Shown: positions 43,142 to 52,079 of the stretch, piece by piece
Layout: each line of letters opens with the position of its first letter
Position numbering within the stretch: the first letter of the stretch is position 1
Source: Vampirovibrio chlorellavorus
GTDB taxonomy: Bacteria; Cyanobacteriota; Vampirovibrionia; Vampirovibrionales; Vampirovibrionaceae
DNA: 64,000 nt
Reading direction: 5' to 3'
Assembly (NCBI RefSeq): GCF_003149375.1
Contig: NZ_QFWH01000006.1
Location: forward strand, 62,001 to 126,000
Program-made: the position numbers and the translations under genes
Notes under the pieces: model-generated
The model's input: only the letters and a program-made list of their open reading frames with translations
Database searches by the model: none
Told to the model about the DNA's origin: nothing

Positions 43142-44758
43142 TCAGAGATTGGTTTGCTTGCTGAAGATAAACCAGTCATGGGTTTGAACCTGATGGGGGT
43201 ACATGGATTTTAAGTAGTCTTTGGCGGTTTGCAAGCCCCGTTCGTTGTTGGCCCGGTGCCGAAACAGCCACACCCGCTGGTAGGGTTTGAACAGCTCAGG
43301 GGCTGGCAAGGGCACCGGCTGTCCCTGATACCGGCTGATCCAGTAGACCATGGGCTGTTGCGGACGGGTCGGCTGAAGGTAAAAGGCGGCCAAATTTGGA
43401 GCCCCTAGCGGGCCGTTCACAAAAATCAAATCGGCGGGTTTTGCCTGAGACAGAAAATACCCCATTTTTTCCCGGATATGATCATCCTTGTTATGCTCAT
43501 CCCGAAAGGGGGAGGGAGAAGCCACGCTGGCTAGGGCCACCAGTGCCATGCCGCCCAGAAGGGTCATCGCCAGAAAGCGTCCCCGGTTGGTGGGAGGCGT
43601 TGTATTGGCGTGGCGGGGCGTGATCCAGAGTCGAGCCAGCGCCAGGCCCACTATCAGGCCCATGGCCGGGGAAATCAGCATGGCGTAGCGATCGATGATG
43701 GCAATGTGGGTGTGCTTCCAAAAATCGTAAGCGATTTGCAGGAGCAACGGAATCCACAGCCAGCTCAGCAGGTATCCGCTTGCGCTAAAACTGAAGCGGG
43801 CCTTCTCTGCCTTGTGGGATCGATAGGCCAGCACTAACAGTAGCAGGGTGATGGGAATGTAAATGAGGCGACTCAACCGGTTATCCCCGGCCACCACCAC
43901 CAGCGGCTGCCAGAAGGGCACGCTGAGATAGCGAGTCCAGCCCACCAACCCCTTGGCGAAGTGATACTCCTCGTTCACCCCTTGTTGTTGCAACTGGTAG
44001 ACCGGGGCCCACCACAGGGCAATGGCCCCCAAAGCCACCACAGCGGGCAGGGCACCCATCAAGCGCTTCCACTGTTGTGTCCGCCAGCCGAACATAAGGG
44101 CAAACAGGGCCTGAAAGCCCAGAAAAAAGACGAACATGTAATGGCTCAGCATGCCCCCGCTGACGGCCAGCGCATAGAGCCAGCCCCACAGGGCGGGGCG
44201 TTTCCCAAAGAGAATTTGCCAAAAGGCCAGACCGGCCCAACCGGCCCAGAACAGGCTGAGGGCGTACATGCGGCCCTCTTGCCCGTAGTAAATCTGGAAG
44301 GGTAGCAGGGCGGTGACCAAAGCACACAGGTATCCGGCCTGACGCCCCCCCAGGGCTTTACCCAGTCCAAACACGGGCAGGATGAGCAAGGCGGACCACA
44401 CGGCGGAAAAACTGCGCAAGCCCACCGCGTTGTTGCCGAACCAGTCCAGCCACGGGTTGAGCAACAGGTAATAAAGCGGCATATGCACATTAATTTTCAG
44501 CAGGGCCAGCAGACGATCCACATTCATGGGCTGCCAGCTGAGGAAGTGCTGGTAAAACTCGTTGGCGCTGTGGATGGCTGGATGGAGCTGGGTGGGATAC
44601 AGGTGGGTGTTGGTCACCATCAGGGAGTAAATTTCATCAATCCACAGGCTGGTGGCATCCAGATTGAAGAGCCGAAGCCCCAGGGCCAGCAGGCAAATGA
44701 GGCTGACGGTCAGGGGTTCACTCTGATAAAATTTTTCCAAGAGCGGGGGGCGGGCCAT
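43142..44758 (-). CDS. GT39/ArnT-like membrane glycosyltransferase
   Basis: Polytopic inner-membrane protein of 538 residues with about ten to twelve helices. The first periplasmic loop carries LWIDEIYSLMVT, the acidic motif found in ArnT/protein-mannosyltransferase-type (GT-C fold) enzymes that use polyprenyl-phosphate sugars. The C-terminal soluble part (about 430-538) has YWISRYQGQPVPLP and YQRVWLFRH. Start ATG 44758, with AAAGGA eight bases upstream, is preferred over a 27-codon longer frame. Donor and acceptor are unknown. Same strand as the SLH-GerMN gene upstream. Confidence 0.82.
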   Translation of the reverse strand: MARPPLLEKFYQSEPLTVSLICLLALGLRLFNLDATSLWIDEIYSLMVTNTHLYPTQLHPAIHSANEFYQHFLSWQPMNVDRLLALLKINVHMPLYYLLLNPWLDWFGNNAVGLRSFSAVWSALLILPVFGLGKALGGRQAGYLCALVTALLPFQIYYGQEGRMYALSLFWAGWAGLAFWQILFGKRPALWGWLYALAVSGGMLSHYMFVFFLGFQALFALMFGWRTQQWKRLMGALPAVVALGAIALWWAPVYQLQQQGVNEEYHFAKGLVGWTRYLSVPFWQPLVVVAGDNRLSRLIYIPITLLLLVLAYRSHKAEKARFSFSASGYLLSWLWIPLLLQIAYDFWKHTHIAIIDRYAMLISPAMGLIVGLALARLWITPRHANTTPPTNRGRFLAMTLLGGMALVALASVASPSPFRDEHNKDDHIREKMGYFLSQAKPADLIFVNGPLGAPNLAAFYLQPTRPQQPMVYWISRYQGQPVPLPAPELFKPYQRVWLFRHRANNERGLQTAKDYLKSMYPHQVQTHDWFIFSKQTNL

Positions 44759-44896
44759 AATCGGTTCCTTTAACACTGTTGCGGTTATACCAGAAATAAC
44801 CGTGGCAAGCCTAGGGGTAAGCCCGTTCCGCCGGGTCAAGGAAAAGGCCCCATACTAGCGCATGGAGCCGGAAATCAAGATATTGGGATTATTGGG

Positions 44897-46498
44897 TTAT
44901 GGTGAAATCCAGAGAATCTTGTCTTTGGGGTTTTTAACGGAGACCTTGACCCGTTGAATACCCGAAAATTGCTTCAGGGTGCGCCGAAGCTGCTCATCCA
45001 GCCGGGCGGGCACGCTGCTGTTGCTGAACTGAAAATCCCCCGGGGCGTAGAGCTGCACAGTGGCCAGCCCACTTTCATTCAGGCTGAATTTATCCAGCCG
45101 CAAGCGTTTCAGGTCGGCATCCATGAAATACCCATCTCGCTTTTCCGCATCGATAGGCCCACCCAGAATGGCCTCAATCGCCTGACGGGGAGTCCTGCCG
45201 GTCAGTCCCTCCCGGGCCACCGCCTCGCCCAGCATCAGGCTGGGATCGCTGACCAGATTGGCCAGATTGGGGAAGTATAACTTCAATTCAGCAGGTGTTT
45301 TTGCGGCTTCAGCGGTTGTATCTGATGCTGCTTCGGTGTCAGGGATAGCATTCGCTGTTGTGTCTGATTTCACTTTGGCTTCAGGGAGCGCATTCCCGGT
45401 CGCTTCGGCAGCCGGGGACGCCTCGGCAGGATGCTTGGCCTCGGGGTGGATTTCTAACACCGGGGAGGCCGTTTTATCCGGGGTGAAAACCGCCACCGGA
45501 TGACAGGTCTGCACCACCAGAATGGGATCCTCCGCCGTTCCACGCACGGCGTCCAGATTTCCGGTGACTCGTACGGCTTGCCCGATTTGCCAGTTTGCTT
45601 GCTCCGCCCGGCTTAGCCCTTGAATGTCCAGACGAAACCGCTTGCCATCGGCCCGAACCAGTTGCCAGGCATTAGCCTCCCCTCCGGCGGCCAATTGGCC
45701 CACCACGTTGGCGGCTGGCAGGGCTTCTTCCATAGGGATTTGCTGGGTCAGGGCTGTCGGGGCGCTGACTGAAGCAGGCGTATGCGGCGCTGATAAGGCC
45801 GCCGTGTTCGGCGGGGTGGTTTGGATCGGTCGATCGGCTTGTAAGGCTTTGGCCACACAGGCGGCCACACTGGCTCGGGTGGCCGGGATGTTGGGAGACA
45901 GCCGGGTTTTGGAACGCTCGCTCAGGGTGAGCCCACTGGCGATGGCTTGGGCCACGGGTACTCTGGCCCACTCGGGCAACTGATCCTGATCCTGGTAGGC
46001 CGCCAGAATCTGGTTGGCCTGCTCGCTCTCCACGGTGGCGGGCTGGAGTTTACCCAGACTGGCGTACAGCTCTCCCATGGTTAGAATCTGGTTGGGCTGG
46101 AATTGTTGCTGGGTGACGCCGCTCAGCCAACCCTGACTGACCACGGTTTGGATGGCCTGGGCCGCCCAGTGATGTTTGGGAACATCGGAAAAACGCTGAG
46201 CCGTTGTGGGCATCGTTTTTTGAGGCAATGCCCTGGCTAAAATACTGGCGAATTCAGCGCGGGTGATGGCCCGATAGGGATAAAAGCGCTGTTCCTTGCC
46301 TTCGCTGAATATGTCCCGTTCACTCAGGAGCTGAATGGCCGATTTGGCCCAGAAATCATCCGGAATATCCCGCCACTGGGATTCGGCCCGCAAGGGTTGT
46401 GCACCGGAACACACGATGGCAAAGGTCAATAACCCACACAAGGCCAGTTTTCGGTATTCAGGGCGGGGGCTTTGGAAGGCTGGATAGCTGCCGTTCAT
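44897..46498 (-). CDS. SLH-domain envelope protein with OB-like and GerMN domains
   Basis: Protein of 533 residues with a signal peptide (about 16-39). Three SLH repeats follow: WRDIPDDFWAKSAIQLLSER (from 42), RFSDVPKHHWAAQAIQTVVS and the degenerate third WARVPVAQAIASGLTLSER; they bind secondary cell-wall polymers or pyruvylated glycans. A small OB-like domain (about 265-350) and an Ala/Glu/Thr-rich linker lead to a C-terminal GerMN-like domain (about 405-510, LKLYFPN...REGLTGRTPRQAIEAILGGP). The mix suggests an envelope-anchoring protein like those in Cyanobacteria relatives. The start codon has only a weak ribosome binding site. Confidence 0.85.
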   Translation of the reverse strand: MNGSYPAFQSPRPEYRKLALCGLLTFAIVCSGAQPLRAESQWRDIPDDFWAKSAIQLLSERDIFSEGKEQRFYPYRAITRAEFASILARALPQKTMPTTAQRFSDVPKHHWAAQAIQTVVSQGWLSGVTQQQFQPNQILTMGELYASLGKLQPATVESEQANQILAAYQDQDQLPEWARVPVAQAIASGLTLSERSKTRLSPNIPATRASVAACVAKALQADRPIQTTPPNTAALSAPHTPASVSAPTALTQQIPMEEALPAANVVGQLAAGGEANAWQLVRADGKRFRLDIQGLSRAEQANWQIGQAVRVTGNLDAVRGTAEDPILVVQTCHPVAVFTPDKTASPVLEIHPEAKHPAEASPAAEATGNALPEAKVKSDTTANAIPDTEAASDTTAEAAKTPAELKLYFPNLANLVSDPSLMLGEAVAREGLTGRTPRQAIEAILGGPIDAEKRDGYFMDADLKRLRLDKFSLNESGLATVQLYAPGDFQFSNSSVPARLDEQLRRTLKQFSGIQRVKVSVKNPKDKILWISP

Positions 46499-46622
46499 GA
46501 TGCCTGTTGCGATTGCGCTTGATAGTAATGGGCCTAGTATTGGCTAAAGTTGAGCCAGTCACAATTAGCCAACCAGCTAATTGCTGGGTTTAAGTGATGA
46601 GGAACGTATTTTGGATAGTCTC

Positions 46623-47318
46623 TTAATTCACGTGGCGGGTGATTTTTTTGATGGCCATTTCCGCGCGCTTGTTAATCGTGGGGTCCTGGCTGGCCCGTTG
46701 CTGCTGAAGCAATTCCAGCACCTCCGGCGGACCAAAGCCGATTTCTCCCAAAGCCCAGATGGCCAGGGCGATCACTTCGGGGTTGCTATCGGTGCGAATG
46801 ACTTCCACCAGGGTGGGTACCGCTTCCGTGTAGCGCAGGGTTCCCAGTTGCCAGGCGGCGATGCAGCGGGCGTCTTCCGCATGGCTGGTTTTCAGCAGGT
46901 TGATGAGATGAGGCACCACAGGCTTGCCGATTTGTCCCAAGGCTTCCGCCGCGGAGGCAAAGACGGCGTTGTCCTGATCCTTCAGGGCATTCAGCAGAAT
47001 GGGAATGGTTTCCTCACGACCCGTCATGCCCAGCGCCTGGACGGCGTAGTTTTTAACCGTATTGTCTTCATTGTGGGCCATTTGCTTGAGTACGTCGAAA
47101 GCCCGGTCACCGCCCACTTTCCCCAGTGCCAGCGCGGCTGCGCTCCGGACATCCGGTTCCTCTTCCGAATCGTTTAAAATTTCCTCCAGCACGGGGAGGC
47201 ATTTGGGCTCGAATTTTTCCAACATATAAAGGATGGCATTCATTCGGCTGGATGGCGGATATGATTTTTGCTTTAAAATACTTATAGCAGTTTCAATGGG
47301 CGAGATATCATCCGGCAT
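46623..47318 (-). CDS. HEAT-repeat protein
   Basis: Protein of 231 residues made of about five HEAT/PBS-lyase-type repeats, each with the pattern D-x-x-V/A-R-x-x-A-A-x-A-L-G-x-[VIL]-G, for example EPDVRSAAALALGKVGGDRA, VKNYAVQALGMTG and VFASAAEALGQIG. Such proteins are scaffolds; some attach or detach bilins in Cyanobacteria, but nothing here points to that. The start ATG 47318 has GAAGG nine bases upstream. Divergent from the GHL10 gene, same strand as the SLH-GerMN gene. Confidence 0.88.
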   Translation of the reverse strand: MPDDISPIETAISILKQKSYPPSSRMNAILYMLEKFEPKCLPVLEEILNDSEEEPDVRSAAALALGKVGGDRAFDVLKQMAHNEDNTVKNYAVQALGMTGREETIPILLNALKDQDNAVFASAAEALGQIGKPVVPHLINLLKTSHAEDARCIAAWQLGTLRYTEAVPTLVEVIRTDSNPEVIALAIWALGEIGFGPPEVLELLQQQRASQDPTINKRAEMAIKKITRHVN

Positions 47319-47410
47319 GTGAGCAAACCTTCTGGAAATCGATTTCAAACTCTTGGGGCACCGTGGTTTCGGCAACGCATTGTTTTTGTCTGGCGCAGGT
47401 TGAAGAGAAA

Positions 47411-50400
47411 GTGAAGCATCCTTTGAACATAACGCAAGCATCTGGTTGGCGCAATCGCCAGAGTCAAGGCCGTTCTTTTATTCTAGTACTCTTGATGCTG
47501 GCATTTCAACTGAGCGGATGGGGGCAGTTAGAAGCATGGGCCGCGCAGCGGCTTCCGGTGTACGATGCGGAACCCTCTTCGGCAGGGGGCGGGCAGGGCA
47601 GGGTCTTGAAATCACTGGAGGATATCGGCTACCAGCCCCATCGGGTGAAGGGCGACGATTTCCTGTTTTCCATCAGTCCAGGAAGCGCCCCTTATGTGTT
47701 GGTTCCCCTGAGCGGGCAGTTGGATGCTTCTGCCCTGGCCATGCTGAACCGTTACTTACAGGCCGGGGGGCATCTGGTGCTGTTTCCGGGGCAGTTGCCG
47801 TTGTCCCCGTCCGCACAGCGACTGGTGGAGATGGTGGGACTGACCTTGACAGGCTCGGAAGCGATTGCGGATGAGCAGCCTCTGTTCTGGAGTGGGACCT
47901 CTCAGTCCAGTGACGATGTGCTGCGAGCGGGCAGTCGTTTGCTGCGTTTGCAACCCAGCGTAGGGCAGTCGGTTCTGGCCACCTGGGGAGAGCGGTATCC
48001 GGCGCTCATTACCACCGCAAAAGGGGCCTTGCTCAACTGGCCATCCGGGCAGCGATTGTCCCGGCCTTCCCTGATGATGGCCCTGGCCAAGGCCATGCCC
48101 CTGGCCCCGCCGGATTCGGTGGTACTCAAGACCGGTAAAAAGGGAGTTCCGGGACGAGCGGCCTATCCGCTTCAGCCAGCGGCCTTTATCAATGGCCCTT
48201 TGTCCCCTCAGGAAAAAGAACAGCCTATGGCCGCCAGTCAGCTTGCCGATCCCAAGGGCGCTGCCTCTGATCCTGCATCCAGAGCGATATTGACCCTGAG
48301 TCCGCCGCCCGCCGGGTCAACCGCCTCAAACACCCTAAACACCCCGTTGTCGGCCCAGTCGCAAACCACTGCTGCCGTTCCTCCCCAGGCCGCTCTTGCC
48401 GTGGCCGAGTCTCTGGCGGTGGCGGAAGAAACCCCGGAGCGGTTTATGGCCACGCTGCCCAGCGCCCTGCGAGACAGTTTATTTCACAGCCAGGCACCAT
48501 CCGGAAAAGCCCTTGAAATCGCCCAGGCGGAAGCCAAATCCACTACCAAGGCCGGTGCTGCCGCTCAAACCCCGGACGCCGAAGCTGAGGTGCTGGACAA
48601 CATTCTGGGACGGCCTGAACAAGGCGCTCCCCCGGCTGCCACGGGCACCCCGGCGGGGAGCGGGGCAAAAGCGGGCGAGCCGGGCCAGCCTCAAAAGCGT
48701 TTCAGTTTTTTGGACCCGGAAGCCGCTTCCGTTATTGCGCCGGAATTTGATTACGGAACCTACTCCTACAATCTGCGGGTGCTGGATGATTATCGCCGGC
48801 GCATTCACGAGGCCACCGAGACGGCCAAGCAACTGTCCATGGAGATCCCGGATGAGAAAATCCGCAAGCTGCTGTGGGAGGCCCATCAGAACAAACGCAA
48901 ATTCGAGTCGCTGTATCTGAACGGGCAGACCCAGGCGGGTCTGGACGCCTACGCCGAAGCTCGTCGTCTGACCCTGAAAGCGCTGGCCCTGACCAGTGAT
49001 TCCCCTCGGGTGGAAGGGCGGGCCATTTGGCTGGATCGGGGCACCATTGTCAATGCCCAAAACCCGGAGGGTCTGAAAAAAGTCATTCAGAAACTGCATC
49101 AGGCGGGCATTAATATCGTTTACTTCGAGACCGTGAACGCCGGTTTTCCCATTTACCCCAGCGCCATTTTAAAGAGTAACCCGCTCATTCAGGATTGGGA
49201 CCCTCTGAAAGTCGCTGTGGAAGAGGGGCATCGCCTGGGCATGGAAGTACATGCCTGGGTGTGGGCCTTTGCCGTGGGTAACCGTCGGCACAACCCTCTC
49301 ATTAACCAGCCGGTCACTTACCCGGGGCCCATGCTGTCGGAAGCCGGCCTGATGAGTGAGGCCCTGCGCAATAGTGGCGGTGGGCTGGAGGTGGATGGTC
49401 GTCAGCATGAATTCTGGCTGGACCCGGCCAGCGAGAAGGGCCGTGCTTTCCTGTTGAGCGTCTACCGGGAGATCGTCAGCCGTTACGAGGTGGATGGCCT
49501 GCAACTGGATTACATTCGCTACCCCTTCCAGACCGCTGGCACCCGCATGGGCTATGATGCCGTCGGTCGGGACCGCTTCTACCGGGCCACCGGGCAAACG
49601 CTGGACAATCTGGATGACTACACCGCCAAGCTCTGGATCGCCTGGAAGACCTATCAGGTCAGTTCCTTTGTGCAGCAGGTCTCCAGCACCCTGCGCGGGC
49701 TCAGGCCCGCTATCAAGATTTCGGCGGCGGTGTTCCCCATGCGCCGGGAAAGCCGCATTGTGACCATTCAGCAAGACTGGGAAACCTGGATTGAAAATGG
49801 CTGGGTAGACACCTTGAGTCCCATGTCCTACACCACGGATCCGGAGCGCTTGCAGGGTATGTTCGACTATGTGCAGTCCTCCCCCCAGAAGCGCTCCCTG
49901 ATTTATCCAGGGATTGCCCTGCACCGTCTGGATGGTGGGCAGTTGGTGCAGCATGTGGAAGCCTTGCGGGAGCGCGGGGGATTGGGCGTGACCCTATTTG
50001 CTGGCGCCCATCTGGACTCGGAGAAAATCGAAGTGCTGGGCAATGGCCCCTTTAAGGCCGCCAACAGCCTGCCGCCCCATCGGGATGTGATTAAATCCCT
50101 GCAGTTGATTCTGGACGATTATCATCAAAAATTCAGCATGCTCCAGTCCAGGGGAGCGCTGGCCAATCTGCCTGTCCCACAAGTCCAGACTATTGAAAGC
50201 GGCCTTTCGCAGTTGGCAATGCAGTTGCGGACTCTGGCTCCCTTTAAAAATCCGGCCACCATGCCGCCCGATCATCTGATGGCAGCCCAGCAGGCCCTGA
50301 GTGGGCTGCAAACGGCCACTGATGCCTGGGTGCAGGCGGAAACGGAGAATCGCTACCGGGCCCGTTACTTCAATCACAAGGTTCAATTGCTGAGCGAGTT

Positions 50401-50506
50401 ATTGGGTTACGTGGTTGATAAAAGCACCCCGACGGCCAAGGCTTTTCGTCCTGCCTCCCGGGATGGTCTGAGTCAGGCCCCATCGGCCACCGCCCCCAAA
50501 GACTAG
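47411..50506 (+). CDS. Secreted GHL10 (glycoside-hydrolase-like family 10) protein
   Basis: Protein of about 1031 residues starting at GTG 47411. A signal peptide includes FILVLLMLAFQLSGWG. An N-terminal domain (about 55-200) has the GATase-like pattern VLVPLSGQLDASALAMLNRY and GGHLVLFPGQLP. A long Ala/Pro/Thr-rich linker (about 255-440) follows, then a short coiled coil. The GHL10 barrel (about 535-875) has EGRAIWLDRGTIVN, LHQAGINIVYFETVN, EVHAWVWAFAVGN and VDGLQLDYIRYPFQ. The C-terminal 150 residues are helical. The barrel family acts on envelope or matrix glycans; the substrate is unknown. Confidence 0.85.
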   Translation: MKHPLNITQASGWRNRQSQGRSFILVLLMLAFQLSGWGQLEAWAAQRLPVYDAEPSSAGGGQGRVLKSLEDIGYQPHRVKGDDFLFSISPGSAPYVLVPLSGQLDASALAMLNRYLQAGGHLVLFPGQLPLSPSAQRLVEMVGLTLTGSEAIADEQPLFWSGTSQSSDDVLRAGSRLLRLQPSVGQSVLATWGERYPALITTAKGALLNWPSGQRLSRPSLMMALAKAMPLAPPDSVVLKTGKKGVPGRAAYPLQPAAFINGPLSPQEKEQPMAASQLADPKGAASDPASRAILTLSPPPAGSTASNTLNTPLSAQSQTTAAVPPQAALAVAESLAVAEETPERFMATLPSALRDSLFHSQAPSGKALEIAQAEAKSTTKAGAAAQTPDAEAEVLDNILGRPEQGAPPAATGTPAGSGAKAGEPGQPQKRFSFLDPEAASVIAPEFDYGTYSYNLRVLDDYRRRIHEATETAKQLSMEIPDEKIRKLLWEAHQNKRKFESLYLNGQTQAGLDAYAEARRLTLKALALTSDSPRVEGRAIWLDRGTIVNAQNPEGLKKVIQKLHQAGINIVYFETVNAGFPIYPSAILKSNPLIQDWDPLKVAVEEGHRLGMEVHAWVWAFAVGNRRHNPLINQPVTYPGPMLSEAGLMSEALRNSGGGLEVDGRQHEFWLDPASEKGRAFLLSVYREIVSRYEVDGLQLDYIRYPFQTAGTRMGYDAVGRDRFYRATGQTLDNLDDYTAKLWIAWKTYQVSSFVQQVSSTLRGLRPAIKISAAVFPMRRESRIVTIQQDWETWIENGWVDTLSPMSYTTDPERLQGMFDYVQSSPQKRSLIYPGIALHRLDGGQLVQHVEALRERGGLGVTLFAGAHLDSEKIEVLGNGPFKAANSLPPHRDVIKSLQLILDDYHQKFSMLQSRGALANLPVPQVQTIESGLSQLAMQLRTLAPFKNPATMPPDHLMAAQQALSGLQTATDAWVQAETENRYRARYFNHKVQLLSELLGYVVDKSTPTAKAFRPASRDGLSQAPSATAPKD

Positions 50507-50598
50507 CCGACTCATTCCTTGCAAGCAGATACCCAACCTATGAAAGCGGGAGATCTAACAAGGCCTCCCGCTTTCGGTATGGATTCTGGAAAAAATGG

Positions 50599-51498
50599 TT
50601 AGGCCAGTGCGGGAGCGCCCAGCTTCTTGGCGATGGTTTCGCCCATTTCAGCGGGGCTGACCACCACGGTGATGCCAGCGGCTTCCAGCGCCTTCATTTT
50701 TTCGGCGGCGGTGCCTTTGCCCCCGGAGATGATGGCGCCAGCGTGGCCCATACGCTTTCCGGTGGGGGCGGTTTGCCCGGCGATGAAGCACACGATGGGT
50801 TTGGTGACATGCTTCTTGGCGAATTCAGCCGCTTCTTCCTCAGCGGTGCCGCCAATTTCACCAATCATCATGATGGCCTTGGTTTCAGGATCCGCTTCAA
50901 ACAAAGTCAGGGCATCAATGAAGTTGGTGCCGTTGATGGGGTCCCCACCAATGCCAATGCAGGTGGATTGCCCGATGCCACGCTGGGTCAGCTGGTCCAC
51001 GGCCTCATACGTCAGGGTGCCGGAGCGGGAGACCACGCCCACTGGGCCTTTTTTGTGAATGGGGCCGGGCATAATGCCAATTTTAGCCAGCTCCGGAGAA
51101 ATGACGCCGGGGCAGTTGGGGCCAATCAGGCGGGTGTTGGGGTAATCGCGCATGAACTGCTTGACCTTCATCATGTCGTTCACCGGAATGCCCTCGGTGA
51201 TGCAGATGACCAGCTCGATACCAGCGGCGGTGGCTTCCATGACCGCATCAGCAGCGAATGGCGGGGGCACGAAAATCATGGTGGCGTTGGCTCCGGTGGC
51301 TTCACGGGCTTCACGCACGGTGTTGAACACGGGGATTTGCTTGCCGTCCAGTTCCACGCTGGTGCCGCCCTTGCCGGGGGTGACGCCGCCCACTAAGTTG
51401 GTGCCGTATTTCATGCAGCCTTCCGCGTGGAAAGAGCCTTCTTTTCCGGTAATGCCCTGTACGAGTAATTTGGTATTTTTATCAACTAAAACTGCCAT
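50599..51498 (-). CDS. sucD: Succinyl-CoA synthetase alpha subunit
   Basis: TCA-cycle ligase subunit with CoA-binding and phosphohistidine sites, 299 residues. Seen: [61 protein letters not shown], and the phosphorylated histidine in [17 protein letters not shown]. Start ATG 51498, with AAGGAA ten bases upstream. The beta-subunit gene sucC lies upstream on the same strand but is separated by 580 bases carrying a GIY-YIG gene, so co-transcription may be disturbed. Confidence 0.97.
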   Translation of the reverse strand: MAVLVDKNTKLLVQGITGKEGSFHAEGCMKYGTNLVGGVTPGKGGTSVELDGKQIPVFNTVREAREATGANATMIFVPPPFAADAVMEATAAGIELVICITEGIPVNDMMKVKQFMRDYPNTRLIGPNCPGVISPELAKIGIMPGPIHKKGPVGVVSRSGTLTYEAVDQLTQRGIGQSTCIGIGGDPINGTNFIDALTLFEADPETKAIMMIGEIGGTAEEEAAEFAKKHVTKPIVCFIAGQTAPTGKRMGHAGAIISGGKGTAAEKMKALEAAGITVVVSPAEMGETIAKKLGAPALA

Positions 51499-51525
51499 CG
51501 ATTTGCTTTCCTTCTGGTTCAAAAG

Positions 51526-51975
51526 TCATGGGCTTATAGATTGGATTGTTGTTCTGGAGTCATTGAGCATGGCGTTGTTGAGCAACTCGGGCTTTCGGTT
51601 TGTGTCTGTCCTGTCATTCTCATCATTTTCGTCATTTCCGTCATTCCCGCGAAGGCGGGAATCCAGAGTTTCAGGCTGTCCAGAAAGCGTCATATAGAGA
51701 TCGTCCCACTGTGGGTTAAGGGACTCAATCAATTTTAGTTTCCACCGGCGATTCCATTTTTTTATACGCTTTTCTCGTAGGAGCGCATTTTCAATGGAAT
51801 CGTGGGTTTCAAACCATACCAGTTGCTGCACTTCATAGTCACTGGAAAACCCCGGCATTATTTTTGCCTTGTGTTCATAGACACGACGCAAAAGGTCAGA
51901 AGTCACACCAGTGTAGAGGGTGCCATTTCTGGTACTCGCTAGAATATAGCAATAGTATTGGTTTACTTGACGCAT
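51526..51975 (-). CDS. GIY-YIG nuclease-domain protein with repeat-derived tail
   Basis: Protein of 149 residues from ATG 51975, just after repeat copy C, whose AGGA may act as ribosome binding site. Residues 1-90 are the GIY-YIG domain (YCYILASTRNGTLYTGVTSD, with LLRRVYEHK and the catalytic Glu in SIENALLREKRIKKW), like the small UvrC-N/UPF0213-type proteins of about 90-100 residues. The last 50 residues read through repeat copy B (LDSRLRGNDG) and Asp/Asn-rich triplets, so that tail is probably not ancestral. It lies between sucC and sucD on the same strand. Confidence 0.8.
   Translation of the reverse strand: MRQVNQYYCYILASTRNGTLYTGVTSDLLRRVYEHKAKIMPGFSSDYEVQQLVWFETHDSIENALLREKRIKKWNRRWKLKLIESLNPQWDDLYMTLSGQPETLDSRLRGNDGNDENDENDRTDTNRKPELLNNAMLNDSRTTIQSISP
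51640..51666. repeat. Palindromic intergenic repeat, copy B
   Basis: Arms TTCCCGC/GCGGGAA with loop GAAG, inverted relative to copies A and C. It lies in the 3' part of the GIY-YIG frame. Beside it are imperfect TCATTYYCR 9-mers (about 51613-51640). Confidence 0.85.
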
Positions 51976-51980
51976 TTTTC

Positions 51981-52009
51981 CTGGATTCCCGCCTTCGCGG
52001 GAATGACAG
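51981..52009. repeat. Palindromic intergenic repeat, copy C
   Basis: Same element as copy A with one loop difference, in inverted orientation to copy B and ending five bases before the GIY-YIG ATG. Copies B and C bracket about 315 bases. Confidence 0.85.
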
Positions 52010-52079
52010 ACCGGAGAAGGACAGACCGTTTTGGGTCCGAAAGTGTGCAGTCGGCCATTCAACACCATCACCGCTTGCG

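Noticed and set aside
12395-52009. Three copies of the ATTCCCGC palindrome considered as a CRISPR or attachment-site signal
   Set aside because: Copies are dispersed, not regularly spaced and without spacers; they fit an extragenic palindromic repeat.
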